This document shows positions 49,894 through 61,007 of a stretch of DNA of 64,000 nucleotides, one piece after another. The position numbers and the translations under genes were made by a program. The notes under the pieces are model-generated. The model ran no database searches. It had not been told where the DNA came from and worked only from the letters and a program-made list of their open reading frames with translations. Within the stretch, counting starts at the first letter, position 1; the number at the start of each line of letters is the position of its first letter. Source of the stretch: Acheta domesticus (Eukaryota; Arthropoda; Insecta; Orthoptera; Gryllidae); the NCBI GenBank assembly GCA_031308135.1, contig JAHLJT010003656.1, forward strand, positions 57,332,174-57,396,173, in the 5' to 3' direction.

Positions 49894-50856
49894 TTGCGAC
49901 AATTATTCATTCAACGGAACAGCGTCTTCATTACACCACATCGCAGCAGACGGCGAAGCCATGGAAGCGACGACATTGCCACCCCCGACCTGGAAAGCAG
50001 TGAGGTCGGCGACCACTCAACAGCCTTCAACACGGCAACAGCATCAGACGGGCTCAACCTCCAGTCATCAGGCAACGGAACAATGCGTAAAAGGTCAGTG
50101 GGTGACAATTCAAATCATCAAGACGCAAAAAGAATAAGTGCGGATAACAGTCATGATAGTGTGACATCTGATCAAGCACACCATTTAAACTATGTGTACA
50201 ATGTACCTGTAGGCAACAGTTTCAGTGAATTAGGTCAGTTAACGTCTAAACAAGATGACAATAGGTTCAACTATTTAAAAGAAAATATCAGTGATCAGAC
50301 TCAAAACACTAACAGAATTCCTCCAATAATTGTTGCCAACATCACAAACATTAACGAGTTTATAAAAGAACTAAAAGCTAAAGTGACCTCCAATTTCGTT
50401 GCCGAGAATAAAAATAATAAAGTGAAAGTGGTTGCAAAATCAATAATCGACTTCAGAAACATAGTGAAATACCTGATACAGACACAGAGAAATTTTCATT
50501 CTTATAAAGACCCAACCAATAAAAAATTCTCAGTGGTTTTCAAAAATATAAATCAATCAATCTCAGAACAGGAAATAATTCAAGACCTCTCTCAACGCCA
50601 TCCATCCATCATAAAAATAACTCGTTTACAAAAAGACAATAATCCCATCCCGGTAGTAGCAGCTGAATTTAATGGCAACGAACCCCTAGAAACTATTTTA
50701 ACCATCCACCAAATATGCAATCATCGAGTGACAACAGAAAGAAGACGAAGACCCAACGGCCCCCTACAATGTCAAAGATGCTTAGATTTCGGACACTCAA
50801 AAAATAACTGTAATCATAAGATAAACTGTGCTTTCTGTTCAGGAAACCATTACTGA
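49894..50856 (+). pseudogene. ORF1 (gag-like RNA-binding protein) of the Jockey-type LINE, truncated
   Basis: ORF1 proteins of Jockey elements coat the element RNA. The frame is open from 49894 but has no ATG until 50083, so the true N-terminus may be in another frame (an ATG at 49832 opens the neighbouring frame). The C-terminal part has a CCHC knuckle, CQRCLDFGHSKNNC (C-x2-C-x4-H-x4-C). The start of a second follows, CAFCSGNH, cut at the deletion joint, where a TGA ends the frame. The middle region matches the usual RNA-recognition-like domain only in general character (VVFKNINQSISEQEIIQDL). Confidence 0.7.
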
Positions 50857-51184
50857 GACCCCTCCTCTTGTATGCATGCCCAATATGGCTAAATGCAGCT
50901 AAGACAAATCTCAACAAACTGCAAATAATCCAAAATCAGTTCCTCAGGACAATTACCAACGCACCATGGTTCGTATCTAACTCACAGCTCCACAAAGAAT
51001 TCAATCTCCAACCCATAGCTCAACACATCCTATACTTATCCACCCAATTCTACTCCAACCTAATGCAGATTCCAAATTTAACCGGATTCAACCTAGCTAG
51101 AAACCCCACCTATTCCACAAGAATCAGAAATAAGTACCCTTTCCGTATATTCCTAAAGCAATTTTCCGAATTGGACCCTGATTA
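50857..51184 (+). pseudogene. C-terminal end of the Jockey-type ORF2
   Basis: Reads LLLYACPIWLNAAKTNLNKL, then NAPWFVSNSQLHKEFNLQPI, and ends at TAG after SELDPD. It is the segment after the reverse transcriptase, closely similar to the same region of the LINE at 46880-48590. It begins at the deletion joint directly after ORF1. Confidence 0.75.
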
Positions 51185-51403
51185 GAGGTGACCATTAGGT
51201 TTCCTCAACCGCTTTAGCTTTGCTAGCTGTAAGTTTAATTTTAGATTAGTTAGTAAGTCAACAAAACATATGTATAGTGCACTGTTACTGAACTATGTAT
51301 TGCTATCACAGGAAAAATAAATTAAAAAAAAACTAAAACACTTTCATACGACGACATTATTAACGTGTTTGCCACTACGAAATCTCGTAAGAAAGCTATG
51401 TAA

Positions 51404-51566
51404 ATTTGACCATGCGCGAAAGTATAAAATGTAAATCCTACGTACTAATAAACAGGCGAAAGTATAAAGTGTAATTCCTACGTACTTGTACCAATAACCA
51501 GTATTGTTTAGATATTAACCTTTGTATTAGAGAAGTCTGTATATTTTTCAATAAATCATTTACTAC
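51404..51566. repeat. Short tandem duplication after the hAT remnant
   Basis: GCGAAAGTATAAA(A/G)TGTAA plus CCTACGTACT words occur twice, about 46 bp apart, at 51416-51505. This may be the hAT 3' untranslated or subterminal region, but I cannot confirm that. Confidence 0.45.
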
Positions 51567-52624
51567 ATTTTTACTTTTCCGTATACGTACGTATATACGG
51601 AGTAATATATAGTAGAGACTTTTCTTTCAAATAAAATTTGTTGTCCAAAGTGAGTTTTTTCATTAAGGTCATGCACATTTTTTTGAAAATTTTAGTAGTT
51701 TTCACGCAATATTGCTCGAAATATTGGCAATTTTTAAAAAATTACAAAAACAAGATTTTCTCAAAAAAAGGCCCCAAATATTTCTTTAAACTTTTGGTAG
51801 TGATAGTGCCAAATGTACTCTACGAAATGACATAATTGACATATTGCTCTATTCTTTTTTTTTTTCAAAAATTACAAAAATGTATTTTTTTATTTGTCTC
51901 CCACGTCGGTAATATTTAGATTAGTGACGATATCTTCACATTATTATATTTACAAGTACATGTGATTTAAATAATGTCATACAAAGTTTCTTGAGAACCT
52001 AACCGTTTTGTGTGAAAACTATCTCAAAAGTCCGCATATTCAGAAACGTTGAAACGCCATTTTCTCATAAATAGCTTCAAATTTTTTCTTCAAACTTTTG
52101 GAACGGATAGTGCTAATTGCACTCTTTTATATGACGTAAAGTTAAATTTGTTTTTTTTTTTTGTTTTTGCAAAAATTAGAAAATGCATTTTTTTAAAGAT
52201 CTCTCACACTTTTAATATGCACATTTCCAGTAATTTGTAAACACTGTTGTAGTTGTGAGGGTAAGTGCTTCAAATTAATTAAGTTTTTCGAAAACTCAAA
52301 AGTTTTCTGTGAAAAAGAGCTTCAAATTTCGCATTTTTAGTACCCCTTAAACGTCATTTTTTAAAAACGACTCCAAATTTTTCAAAGAATATTGCCATTT
52401 AGGATGAGGTTTTACTGTTATTTAATATTTTAAAATTAATATTTACGTTCTACCATTAGGAAACCGAAAAAAATTATGAATATGTCAAAAAATGTACTTT
52501 GGGCAGCGATTGATCGCAGCTGGTACGAGGAGCTGATATGTGGCAATTCCGAATAGCTAGCCCAGACCCAAGGAAATAGAAAACTAATACGGGAAAGTCT
52601 GTGCCATTCAGTAGCACCACTAGT
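51567..52624 (+). mobile_element. Helentron-like element copy Q
   Basis: Starts TTTTTACTTTTCCGTATACG and ends CAGTAGCACCACTAG before T. The head is mostly deleted (joint near 51611), leaving about 1.06 kb. Both termini are well preserved, including the inverted ACTTT(C/T)CCGTAT pair. Confidence 0.8.
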
Positions 52625-53504
52625 TGTAATTACATTTCACTATGTAGGACAATTCAACTTGAACCCAGATCTTCAATTAAGCAAAATGTAGTCATTAGCA
52701 TTAGCAAGTATAAAAATATGTTTAAATATGTGGTCTCTTATCTCCAAGAACAAATTAATTAAGTTCGAAATTCATTTTATTCATCGAATCTTGAAAGATG
52801 TTAGGAAAAAACAAGTAGAAGAACTGACGTTATTATGTAACTTATTGTGTAAACCATTAAAATTGTAATTTTATATAAAATAAATGAAAACTATTGTGCT
52901 TTAATGTTTAAAAAAGATGAAAACAAGAATGAATTCTACCGTTTGTTGTATAAAACAAATGTATTACGCAACTATGAACAATAAAAGGGGCGGCAAATTG
53001 ACTTTAGCCTACAGGCAGCATGCTCCTAAATCCGGCTCTGTGTCTAAAATTATTGCTTTTCTCAATCCTGTTTTTTTTATTTTCGACCGTTGCTTTCCAT
53101 TATATAAATTATTTACAATTATAGCCAATTCTAACGGGTCCGAAATGATATGAAACGGATAATTTTGAAAATAATTGAGTTAGGGAGTGCTCTCATTATT
53201 AAAGGTTGAGGGCTCACATTTATATTTTACAATGTCGTAAACTTCAGTCAACTTTTTCTAACCTTCTAGCAGTACATTAAGTATGTGAACCATTATTACT
53301 TTTATTGGATCAGTTCTTATTTTAAAAATCGTCTCCTGTATTATTTCAGTAGTATACCTTTGGGTTGTGGCTCTCACACGCTACCAATCTTTATAAATGA
53401 GGGCTCTAAAGAAAGAGAATTTCATGGAGACTTGACGAATTCCATTTTGACTTTAAAAATATGGATGATTTCTTTAAAAAAACGCATCGAAATAGTCATG
53501 TAAA
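52625..53504. other. No recognised feature
   Basis: AT-rich. The open frame at 52917-53153 has no family resemblance. Confidence 0.35.
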
Positions 53505-53720
53505 AATGCAACCCACATCACATGTCAACCTATATCGGCAAATAACTCATAAACAAAGCGTTTTAGAGCCTCAAAAAGTATTCTCTTGAGGCCAGAGGCC
53601 TCAAAGAAACGTTTTTCACACCATAATCTACAAGATGAGATATTCTCCGATCCATTCAATTTACTTTTCGGCTCCACGCTTCAATACTATCAAGGCCACC
53701 TCAATATTCCAGTCCTTCCT
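53505..53720 (+). repeat. Dispersed repeat, partner at 2040-2250
   Basis: Shares CTCAAAGAAACGTTTTTCAC and the adjacent TAATCTACAAGATGA words with 2040-2250 in the same orientation. The family is unknown. Confidence 0.5.
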
Positions 53721-54069
53721 GCTGGTAGCAATTTTTATGGCGACATGCTTAGAAGGCTTAGATTCGACAATCTTTATTTACGCTTTCTGTTAACACCGTA
53801 GTTTGTGCAGTCTGACGAGGTTTATTTGCATAATCATTAATTCAAGATTTGCTCTCCAGCAACAACTAGAAGTACTATTATAGTTGCTTGATGCCTGTAC
53901 CTATGAAGATTGTTTCTTGTGGGTGTAGTGAAACTATTCAATTAACGTTTTTTCATGGTCTATCAGTGCTGTGTACTTAATTGTGGAAGGATTTGGGTGT
54001 TCAGTGAAGAGTGAAGACTGTGTTGGTGTTTTATCCGTACCAATATTTTCGTTATCATTCGATGAAATT

Positions 54070-54450
54070 TTCAAGTCAACGGGTTCAGACACCTAGCTTT
54101 CTCAAAAGTAAAAAGCTAATATTTTTGTGACTATCACGAAAAACTAAAACCTAATTGACAAAGAATACTGAATAATTACTTCAAATGTATTTAAGTAAGT
54201 GTTGGGAATTGTTCCAAGCAAATTCTCCATGATATTGAATAAATATTTATTGAAAATTTCTTTTACACATTAATTGCATTGCTTTTTCATTTTTATTTGT
54301 ACGTATGTTAGTACATTGCAAGTTATCTTTATAGGTTTTAAACAAATAAACGTTTCGTTAACTACTTTCCCTCTTAGAATGAAAATAGTAGGATAGGGAT
54401 GAGTGTGGTGTCTAACATGCGAGAGTTCTCGCACGGGTACGCAGAGGTAG
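54070..54450 (+). mobile_element. Helitron 3' region, copy 1
   Basis: About 350 bp similar to 55110-55434 in the same orientation. Shared blocks include GGAATTGTTCCAAG, CATTAATTGCATTG and ACATGCGAGAGTTCTCGCAC. The hairpin TGCGAGA-GT-TCTCGCA lies at 54418-54433, but the terminal CTAG is changed (CGGGTACGCAGAG). Confidence 0.6.
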
Positions 54451-55109
54451 TGGGGGAAAACTTGTGCTATGGCACAACACAAAGAACAAACTTTTTAAAG
54501 TAGCTAAAGTAAAATAGCTTGAAATAAATGGAAAACAAAAATCAAAACGCGCTAGGCTGCAATAGTACGTGAATCAATTAAAAAACAACTAAATTTAAAA
54601 TTATAGAGTGTATAGTGCAAGTCACCCGACAACTGCCAACGATCGCAGTCCAAACGCACGATTTAAATGTTGGCGGTATCTGGAAGTATGTACACCAACG
54701 CCCAGCTGCAAACTCATATTGTAAATAAAACACCATTTGATATTAAACTCAAGGTGTCGGTTCGTTAAGATATTAAAAATGCAAACATCGTTTGAGCAAC
54801 ATTCCCATGTACAGAAGTAGGCTTACTAATGCCTACTAAATTGTTTCTAATGCTAACAAATGGTATTTAGAACTCAAAAGTGAAAACATTAGTTTAATTA
54901 TTTTTTTGGCTCGGAATTGATTTTTTTGAGGTACGTAAGGACGCAGAAAATAATTCAATACTATTTAGTATACAAATAATTTTTCAATCTTCTCACCCCA
55001 GCAAGCTGGCATCCTGACTCTCGAAAACCCACTCGGTTCTTCATAACAAATCAAGGAAAGTTAAATAATATTGCAATGAGTAGGTCTGTTCTTGCCCGAT
55101 CCGGTATTT
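54451..55109. other. Sequence between the two Helitron 3' regions
   Basis: Unassigned; possibly an internal part of the same Helitron. No Rep-helicase coding sequence was seen. Confidence 0.3.
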
Positions 55110-55434
55110 TCGCACTACTTTACTTGGCTTTCTCAAGAGTAAAAACCTTTTCTATTATTTGACTATCAAGGAAAGCGAAAAGCTAACTCTCAAGGAAGAT
55201 TGGAACATTTCTTCAAATGTTGTTTTTAAAGAAGTATGAATTGTTCCAAGAACATCTCTCTGTAATGTTGAATAAACTTTAATTGAAAATTTGTTTCAAA
55301 CATCAATTGCATTGTTATTTTGTTTGATATTCTGTAAGTACATTAGTAGTTCCTCTCCTTTATGGAAAGGATAGACAAATGAATAGGGAAAGGGTGTGAT
55401 TTAACATGCGAGAGTTCTCGCACGGGTACGCTAG
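55110..55434 (+). mobile_element. Helitron 3' region, copy 2, with canonical terminus
   Basis: Ends with the palindrome TGCGAGAGTTCTCGCA (55407-55422), then CGGGTACG, then CTAG at 55431-55434 followed by T. Hairpin, about 8-nt gap and CTRR before T is the classical Helitron 3' end. The 5' TC terminus was not found. Confidence 0.65.
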
Positions 55435-56392
55435 TACAAATTAATTGTGTCCTCCAATCGACCAAAGTGTCAGAAATGGTATTGGCGAATGAAGAATATT
55501 AAGGAGTTTTAAATTATTGTCTGATTTCTCGGGTTACATACCCTAAGCCACAAATCAGGTTACGCCAGTGTTGACAGGAGAATCAATTCGAATTTTGAGC
55601 CCAGAGATAATAAACTCGGTATTTTCATGGACGAATATTTTCCAAAATGCTGTTTAGTATATCACAATACTTAGAATAATCTACAAGAGACTATCATTTG
55701 AGTGGCAATATTAAGCACAAGGCACTAGTTCATATGAATATGTGCAAAGAATAATAATTCAAGGTTTCCAAGAGTCCGCCGTGCACGGTAGTTATCATTT
55801 TGAACAAAACTGGATTATCTGTTTGTACATTTAAAACATTGAATAGAACACACAAACATATTCGTGTTCTATTAATTATAAACTATTAACTACTGTTCTG
55901 TAAACTATTAACGTGTTCTAGTGTAAGCCACGCGATGCTTTCCTCGAAGACTATTACTCGACGTTGTCACAGTTTACGGGGAGAAACGAGAAAATTTCGC
56001 GCGCTGTAAGCGACGCGTCGCGACGCCGCTGTCTGCTTTGTCGTACCGGCCGGCTTGAACTTCACGTTCGGAAGTGATTTTTAAATTCAATTATCTGAAA
56101 GACAAATTATTTTTTCGGAGAAACTGGACGAGCCATTCTTCATTAACGACGACATTGATTTTTCTTGTAACGGGAGCTTCTGGACACTCTTTATAGTTAT
56201 TAAATTATTTTATATAAAACAGAGAATTTGGAGTTATGTTGTAAAACAACGTTTTATTATTTAAAAAGAATTGGGAAAATGTTTCAAAATCAAGAAATAG
56301 CGTCCATTCGAAATACATACCTGTCCAAAATTTCAAGAACTTTTTATCGTCTCGAAGGTACTTAATTTTTGTTACCTTTCTGAAGTTGAAGA
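55435..56392. other. No recognised feature
   Basis: AT-rich with a CpG-rich patch at about 55930-56070. No gene was recognised. Confidence 0.35.
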
Positions 56393-56532
56393 ATAGTACA
56401 TTATGAAACGATGATGTAATGATGGGTATTAATACACGAGTGTGATATTACGATACGAGCGAGGAACGTCCGAGTACCGTAAACTTCACACGAGTGTATT
56501 AATACCCATTACATCGAGTTTCATACAGTACT
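56393..56532. repeat. Large inverted repeat (MITE-like)
   Basis: GTACATTATGAAACGATG followed by GGGTATTAATACACGAGTGT pairs with the inverse words TTCACACGAGTGTATTAATA and ATCGAGTTTCATACAGTAC on the right. The arms are about 45 bp with small mismatches. The inner loop holds CGAGCGAGGAACGTCCGAGT. Confidence 0.7.
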
Positions 56533-56802
56533 TTTTCTACGACTTTTATAAGTTAAACTTTTACATTGAATAGTTTCGTGGCAGTTGATTCAGCCAAGGC
56601 CTCTTAGCTGACAGCCACCTACATCTACCCTCGCATGCTGCCCCAGGTGGCTGTGGTTACCTGTCCCCCTGCGAGGGAGTACTGCGTTAGTCAAATAGGA
56701 CCAAAGTGAAATTACGATCCAATTTATTTTAAACAATATTCCACGGAAAAATACTACAAAAGACAAGAGTTCGATTGTGTAAGTTCGACAAATACTACAA
56801 GA

Positions 56803-56893
56803 GTTCGATTGTGTACATTTTCTTTTTAATAAAAGAAATTAAAACTTGAGCACAATTTTATATCAAATGCAATTTTAATGTACACAATCGAAC
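56803..56893. repeat. Hairpin with perfect 17-bp arms
   Basis: GTTCGATTGTGTACATT (56803-56819) and its exact inverse AATGTACACAATCGAAC (56877-56893) enclose an AT-rich loop. A partial direct repeat of the left arm lies about 35 bp upstream. Confidence 0.8.
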
Positions 56894-57059
56894 GCAACAT
56901 TTGCTAGAACGATTCTCAATGATTAATTGTCAATACTTGGTTTGTAACCTTGTCTGTGATTGGTCAAGAACCTGTATCGAAATGAGTATCATTATGCAAC
57001 TGGTTACAGCCATCAAATGATAGCATTATACAATGGGAGTAGAAAAAAAAAGTATTTAA

Positions 57060-57370
57060 TGAGAGGGGTGGACCCCATGCGAGTGGAGGATGCACTGCTG
57101 GCGCCTACTGTGCCGGAGGGGGCGTTGCGCGGGGCGCCCTCTGGCCCGGCGAGCCCCGCGCCGCGCCGCGCCGCGCCGCTTGATGAGGCCGAAGTGCATC
57201 GATAAGCGGCGCTGCCGAAACCGGTCGCGGGCGGCGTGGCGCGTGCACTCGCTGCCCGCGTGCCTCCGCCCCCGCTCCATCCACGCCCCTTCCCGCCCCA
57301 CCACGCCCCCGACCACTCCCCATTCAGCAGCCGCCCTACCCTACCCCGTCTTACCACGCTTGTGGTTTTG
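57060..57370. other. GC-rich block with (CCGCG)n run
   Basis: CpG-dense block with a CCGCG repeat at 57158-57180. Open frames in all frames are Ala/Arg/Pro-rich and compositional. It could be a CpG island. Confidence 0.45.
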
Positions 57371-57382
57371 CCTCTGAAGCAT

Positions 57383-58240
57383 CGTTGACCCGAAGGTCCT
57401 AGGGTTTGAGTTCCGACGTTGGTGGACTATACCTAGGTACAGTTAGTAAGTCTTGTTTTTACAGTGCATAATTTGCTCGAAAATCGTTAACTTCAAGTGG
57501 AAAATTAATACTAATGAAAAATATATTACAAGATAATTGAATAATTCCATTTAAATAAAATGTAACTTTGTACACCTAGACGAAAAGACCTTGAATTTGA
57601 AATTCACCAGCACATTTAGTCGCTCGGCAACTAGCCGCTAAGAAGGTTTCCAAGCAAAAAAATGTGCTGGTGAACTTCAAATTCAAGGCCTTTTCGTCTA
57701 GGTGTACAAAGTTACATTTTATTTAACTGGAATTATTCAATTATCTCGTAATATATTTTTCATTAGTATTATTTTTTCACTTAAAATTAACGATTTTCGA
57801 GCAAATTATGTACTGTACAAACAAGACTGTTACTAAATGTAGCTAGGTCAAATTCGGCCAATGACTGGACGAGAATTCTAGCGGTCGGCTGCTCTCTATT
57901 CCATGGTTTCTCCGATCAATATTAGTCGAAAAGCGGAGCAGTATTCTAACAAACGGACCACGAACTGCGCGCGATTATTCCTCTCTCTTCCTTGTCCTCT
58001 ACCCTCCCTTTACACACATTTACACGCACTACACTATCTCTTTTGTCAGGAGAACATCGAAAGCATAGACCATGTCTATAGAGAAGCTGCTCTCCGCTGA
58101 GGGAAATACATAGAGGGGGTTAAACCTCGCGAGCCGACGAGCATTTCGGCACCGGATCTCACGTCACGAAATATAACAAGATCTAAACTTATGGGATCAA
58201 TGTCTTCAGAAGTCAACACACACGGAATCTACAAACACTT
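57383..58240 (+). mobile_element. tRNA-type SINE split by a MITE
   Basis: The tRNA-like head (GGTCCTAGGGTTTGAGTTCC, a degraded B box) lies at 57383-57430. The SINE body resumes after a MITE, from about 57849: TTCTAGCGGTCGGCTGCTCT, then GGTTTCTCCGATCA, the CGCGCGAT word, and the GGCACCGGATCTCACG tail word. It is strongly diverged from the copy at 44045. Confidence 0.55.
57431..57848. mobile_element. Foldback MITE inside the SINE
   Basis: The arms at about 57431-57625 and 57660-57848 are nearly perfect inverses: CCTAGGTACAG...ATAATTTGCTCGAAAATCGT outside, and ATGTAACTTTGTACACCTAG and GAATTTGAA...ACCAGCACATTT inside. A loop of about 35 nt separates them. It carries no coding sequence. Confidence 0.85.
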
Positions 58241-58514
58241 ATTCACTTACTCTTTTCAGCTCCATCCCCCCCATCTTGTTCCGTCTCGCTTCTTTCTCCT
58301 GGTTCCCTTGCGTGGTCTTTACTAACACCTGACCTTCGCATCGCCTATTGAACCCGACTCACGTTCTAACATCAGTTATGACCCTCCTGTGCGTTTGTGA
58401 CTACTTCTTTCAGATCACTCATCCAATGATTTTCTTGCCCCGGCGTCTTGCAACCTCCGCTCCGGCCCAGTTCCGCATCATTTTCGACATCGCACGCCTT
58501 TCCCTACCACGTGT

Positions 58515-58743
58515 ACTGGGGTTTTTATTTCTTGGCGCGTGGGGGCGTGTCATCACACTGGAATATCTCACGGTACTTCGCGTCGTTCTTGATTGTCCGC
58601 TAAGAGTCGCATGATCGCGACTGTGTCGAGCAGTGCTGGCGATCATGCGACACCTGGCGGCACAACCGAGAACGATGCGAAATACCGTGAGATAGTCCAT
58701 CGTGATAACACGCCCTCTCGCGCCAAGAAATAAAAACCCAAGT
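58515..58743. mobile_element. MITE with ~105-bp terminal inverted repeats
   Basis: ACTGGGGTTTTTATTTCTTG (left) matches the inverse of the right end, ACTTGGGTTTTTATTTCTTG. Inner shared words include ATATCTCACGGTA and GTCGCATGATCGC. The loop is about 20 nt. Non-coding. Confidence 0.8.
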
Positions 58744-60231
58744 ATAGTCGCTTTCCCACCTACTTTTTCCTCGGCCTACATATTCGCCCTGCTCCCTGCC
58801 TACTGGTCTGCCACGCTACCATTTGCCACTCAGCTCCCTCCCATTCTTGCGTTCCCCACATGTTCCGCCCAACCCCCACCACTGTTACGCCGCGCCCCCG
58901 CGGCCTCTCTTCCCTCCCCCTTCTCACTCTCTCTCTCTTTCTCACTCAGAGCAGCGCATTCCGCAGGGTGGATTGCGAAGTAGTTGGGGGCGGGCCACAC
59001 ACCCGCTTGAACTTTGTGAATGCTGCTGTAGTAGAAACGCCGATTGTGATATTCGGATCATTAATTGCTTAAAAAGAGATCTTAACTAGCTTGTGAAGTA
59101 ATTTTGCTTGCCAAATCTGACATTCAAATTTGTCCTCTGGACTGAGGAGGAACGTATCGGGAAATTCAGTCGAAGGAAGATTTGGGGACGGAGATTAAAT
59201 GGAAATACCGAAGGCATCTGATTCCATTAATTTGATCTTTTAATGGCATTCTGACAAGATAATCTCAAGTCAAATTCGGCCAGAGACCAGTCAAATCCGT
59301 ACCATACTCAACATTTTCCCGGCCGTGACGTCGTTTGACTTTTTCTTTTTAATGGGAATCCGTTTTCTCAGGAACTCAAACTTCTTGCTCCCATTGCGAC
59401 CTATTTTGTATATGAAAATGTAGAAATCGGGCAGAGAAACTGATTTCTAATTAATTTAAAAGTTGGATTTTCAACGAGCATCATGCAAAGCATTCGGTGC
59501 ACTGGATCTACCCGTTCCTGGCAGCTCATTCTAGCTCCTGATGTGGTTTAATTCTTAATTGGTTCTGGCAAAACGAGTTGCATTGGAGTCGATAAAGCAA
59601 CTTCGTATTCAAAAGAGGTTGAAATTGATAGCTTAACATCTAATTTGTAAGAAACTTTGTGGATCATCCGTAGAATGATTACAACGTATGACAGCTGCGC
59701 ACAAGTCATTTAACTGTAAAAGGTTTACTTCAAGCTGTTGACTATGGAATTATTTTATTTCTTTTATCTCAAGGTCTCACTAATTTTTAGAACCGTTTAA
59801 CACGGACTCTTTAATATTTCCATGGCTTTGACCTTAAAACGGGCATTTCAACACTGCGAAACACCAAGTGTCAGAACGAATGAGAACAAGAATTTAATTG
59901 ATGCAGAAAAAACTGAAAATGTAAATATATATCTACATCTGCTATTGAAACAACAATTTCAATATTCTATTTTCATATCTTAAGAAAAGTGAAAGAATAT
60001 TACTATAGCAACTAATGACCAAGAAACCCGAATATTTTATCATTCATAAAAGCTCGTTGTATTAGTTGATTCAAAATTGCCATTGATCCAGCGAGATGGG
60101 AATTCTTGTAGAACGCCGTTGAAAGGGCGAAATGGGGACTCTTGTACTCTTGATTTATTCATTGTATGAAACATATCAATCGTAAACGCTTCAGTGGCTC
60201 GCAGTGGCTACTCGTTTAGTGATTTGTGCTT
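58744..60231. other. No recognised gene
   Basis: A pyrimidine-rich stretch (58740-58960, CT-rich) is followed by unassigned AT-rich sequence. No gene is supported. Confidence 0.35.
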
Positions 60232-60252
60232 TTTTACTTTTCCGTATACTGA
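60232..60252 (+). mobile_element. Solitary Helentron-like 5' terminus
   Basis: TTTTTACTTTTCCGTATAC matches the family 5' end, then similarity stops at once. It could be a chance or abortive remnant. Confidence 0.35.
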
Positions 60253-60853
60253 AGTACATCAGAACAACGACGTGTTCTTGTACTTCAGAAATAAACTTTG
60301 GTCAGGAAATTAAGAAAGATACGGCGATACATAACGTGTAATTTGTAAAAGACAGGACGAAAATATTAAGTTAATATTTTATTTGAACAATGCATGTAGA
60401 GAGAGAGACATTGTTATTTAAAAAAAAGACATTCATGACTTGTATTGACAAGCAACGAGAGAGAGTTGAACCAAGAATGGAAACAAAAGGGATGTCGACT
60501 TTGTAAACATTAAATAAGATGCGTTTGAGACATGAGCAGTGACGGATCGTATGTTGCAGGCAGACAGGTGAGATTTACTAAAAGTTATTAGAAACGTTTT
60601 TAATCGCGGCGAGGTACAGATTGTAAAATGTAAGCCGAGTTTTTCTTAAGGAAATAGTTTCGCAGAAGTGAAATTCTAAGGGACGCGATGACATGAAATT
60701 TTGATGGTATTAAAGTACGTAATTATGTACGCGTATGGATGGAGCAGCAATGAACTTTGCAGCAAAAAACAAGAATGATGGTTCATGGTAAATGGTAGCC
60801 ACAGACAACGGCCAAGCTTGCAGTTTAACTCGTCAACAGGAAAGTATATTCGG
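60253..60853. other. No recognised feature
   Basis: AT-rich unassigned sequence. Confidence 0.3.
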
Positions 60854-60925
60854 AAAAAAAAGAACTTGATTTATCAGAGGTATAATTGAACAATTATATC
60901 TCTGACAAATCAAGTTCTTTTTTGT
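60854..60925. repeat. Near-perfect 72-nt hairpin
   Basis: AGAACTTGATTTATCAGAGG with TATAATTG pairs with CAATTATATCTCTGAC and AAATCAAGTTCTTT across a 2-nt centre. About 34-bp arms have one A-C mismatch and one G-U pair. It may be a small MITE or a hairpin RNA. Confidence 0.8.
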
Positions 60926-61007
60926 TCCTAAATTGTTCCTAAATTTAATACAGATTTAAAATTAAAGAAAGTTTTTTTTTCAAGTTAGTTGATGGCCATC
61001 AAAAGTT

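Larger units (their letters stand above)
49714..51330 (+). mobile_element. Internally deleted Jockey-type LINE inserted in the hAT gene
   Basis: Flanked by an 8-bp target-site duplication, AACTAAAA, at 49706-49713 and 51331-51338, with an A-rich tail (AAAATAAATTAAAAAAA) just before the right copy. Inside are a 5' untranslated region, most of ORF1, and only the last ~110 codons of ORF2. The deletion joint lies at about 50850-50857, so endonuclease and reverse transcriptase are missing. Its spread or insertion needed enzymes from another copy, unless the deletion followed insertion. Confidence 0.85.
48961..51403 (+). pseudogene. hAT-family transposase, C-terminal half, split by a LINE
   Basis: Remnant of a hAT transposase. 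The left part reads NKVNKAIQSGTVDVLL (near 49030), then DSLVCDLKKTKMAYDEFHDR (49261), then after a frame change near 49408 DLDFNEECTHFQ, and the C-terminal dimerisation motif ERSFSCLRRVKNYLRTN (49600-49650). At 49713 a Jockey LINE interrupts it. After the LINE, from 51331, the frame resumes with TLSYDDIINVFATTKSRK and ends at TAA 51401-51403, which fits the expected hAT C-terminus. Stops near 49240 and the frame change show it was already degrading. The N-terminal zinc finger and first catalytic residues are not recognised. Confidence 0.75.

Noticed and set aside
57013..57377. Coding exon in the GC-rich block with the CCGCG run
   Set aside because: Same compositional reason; no recognisable domain or splice context.
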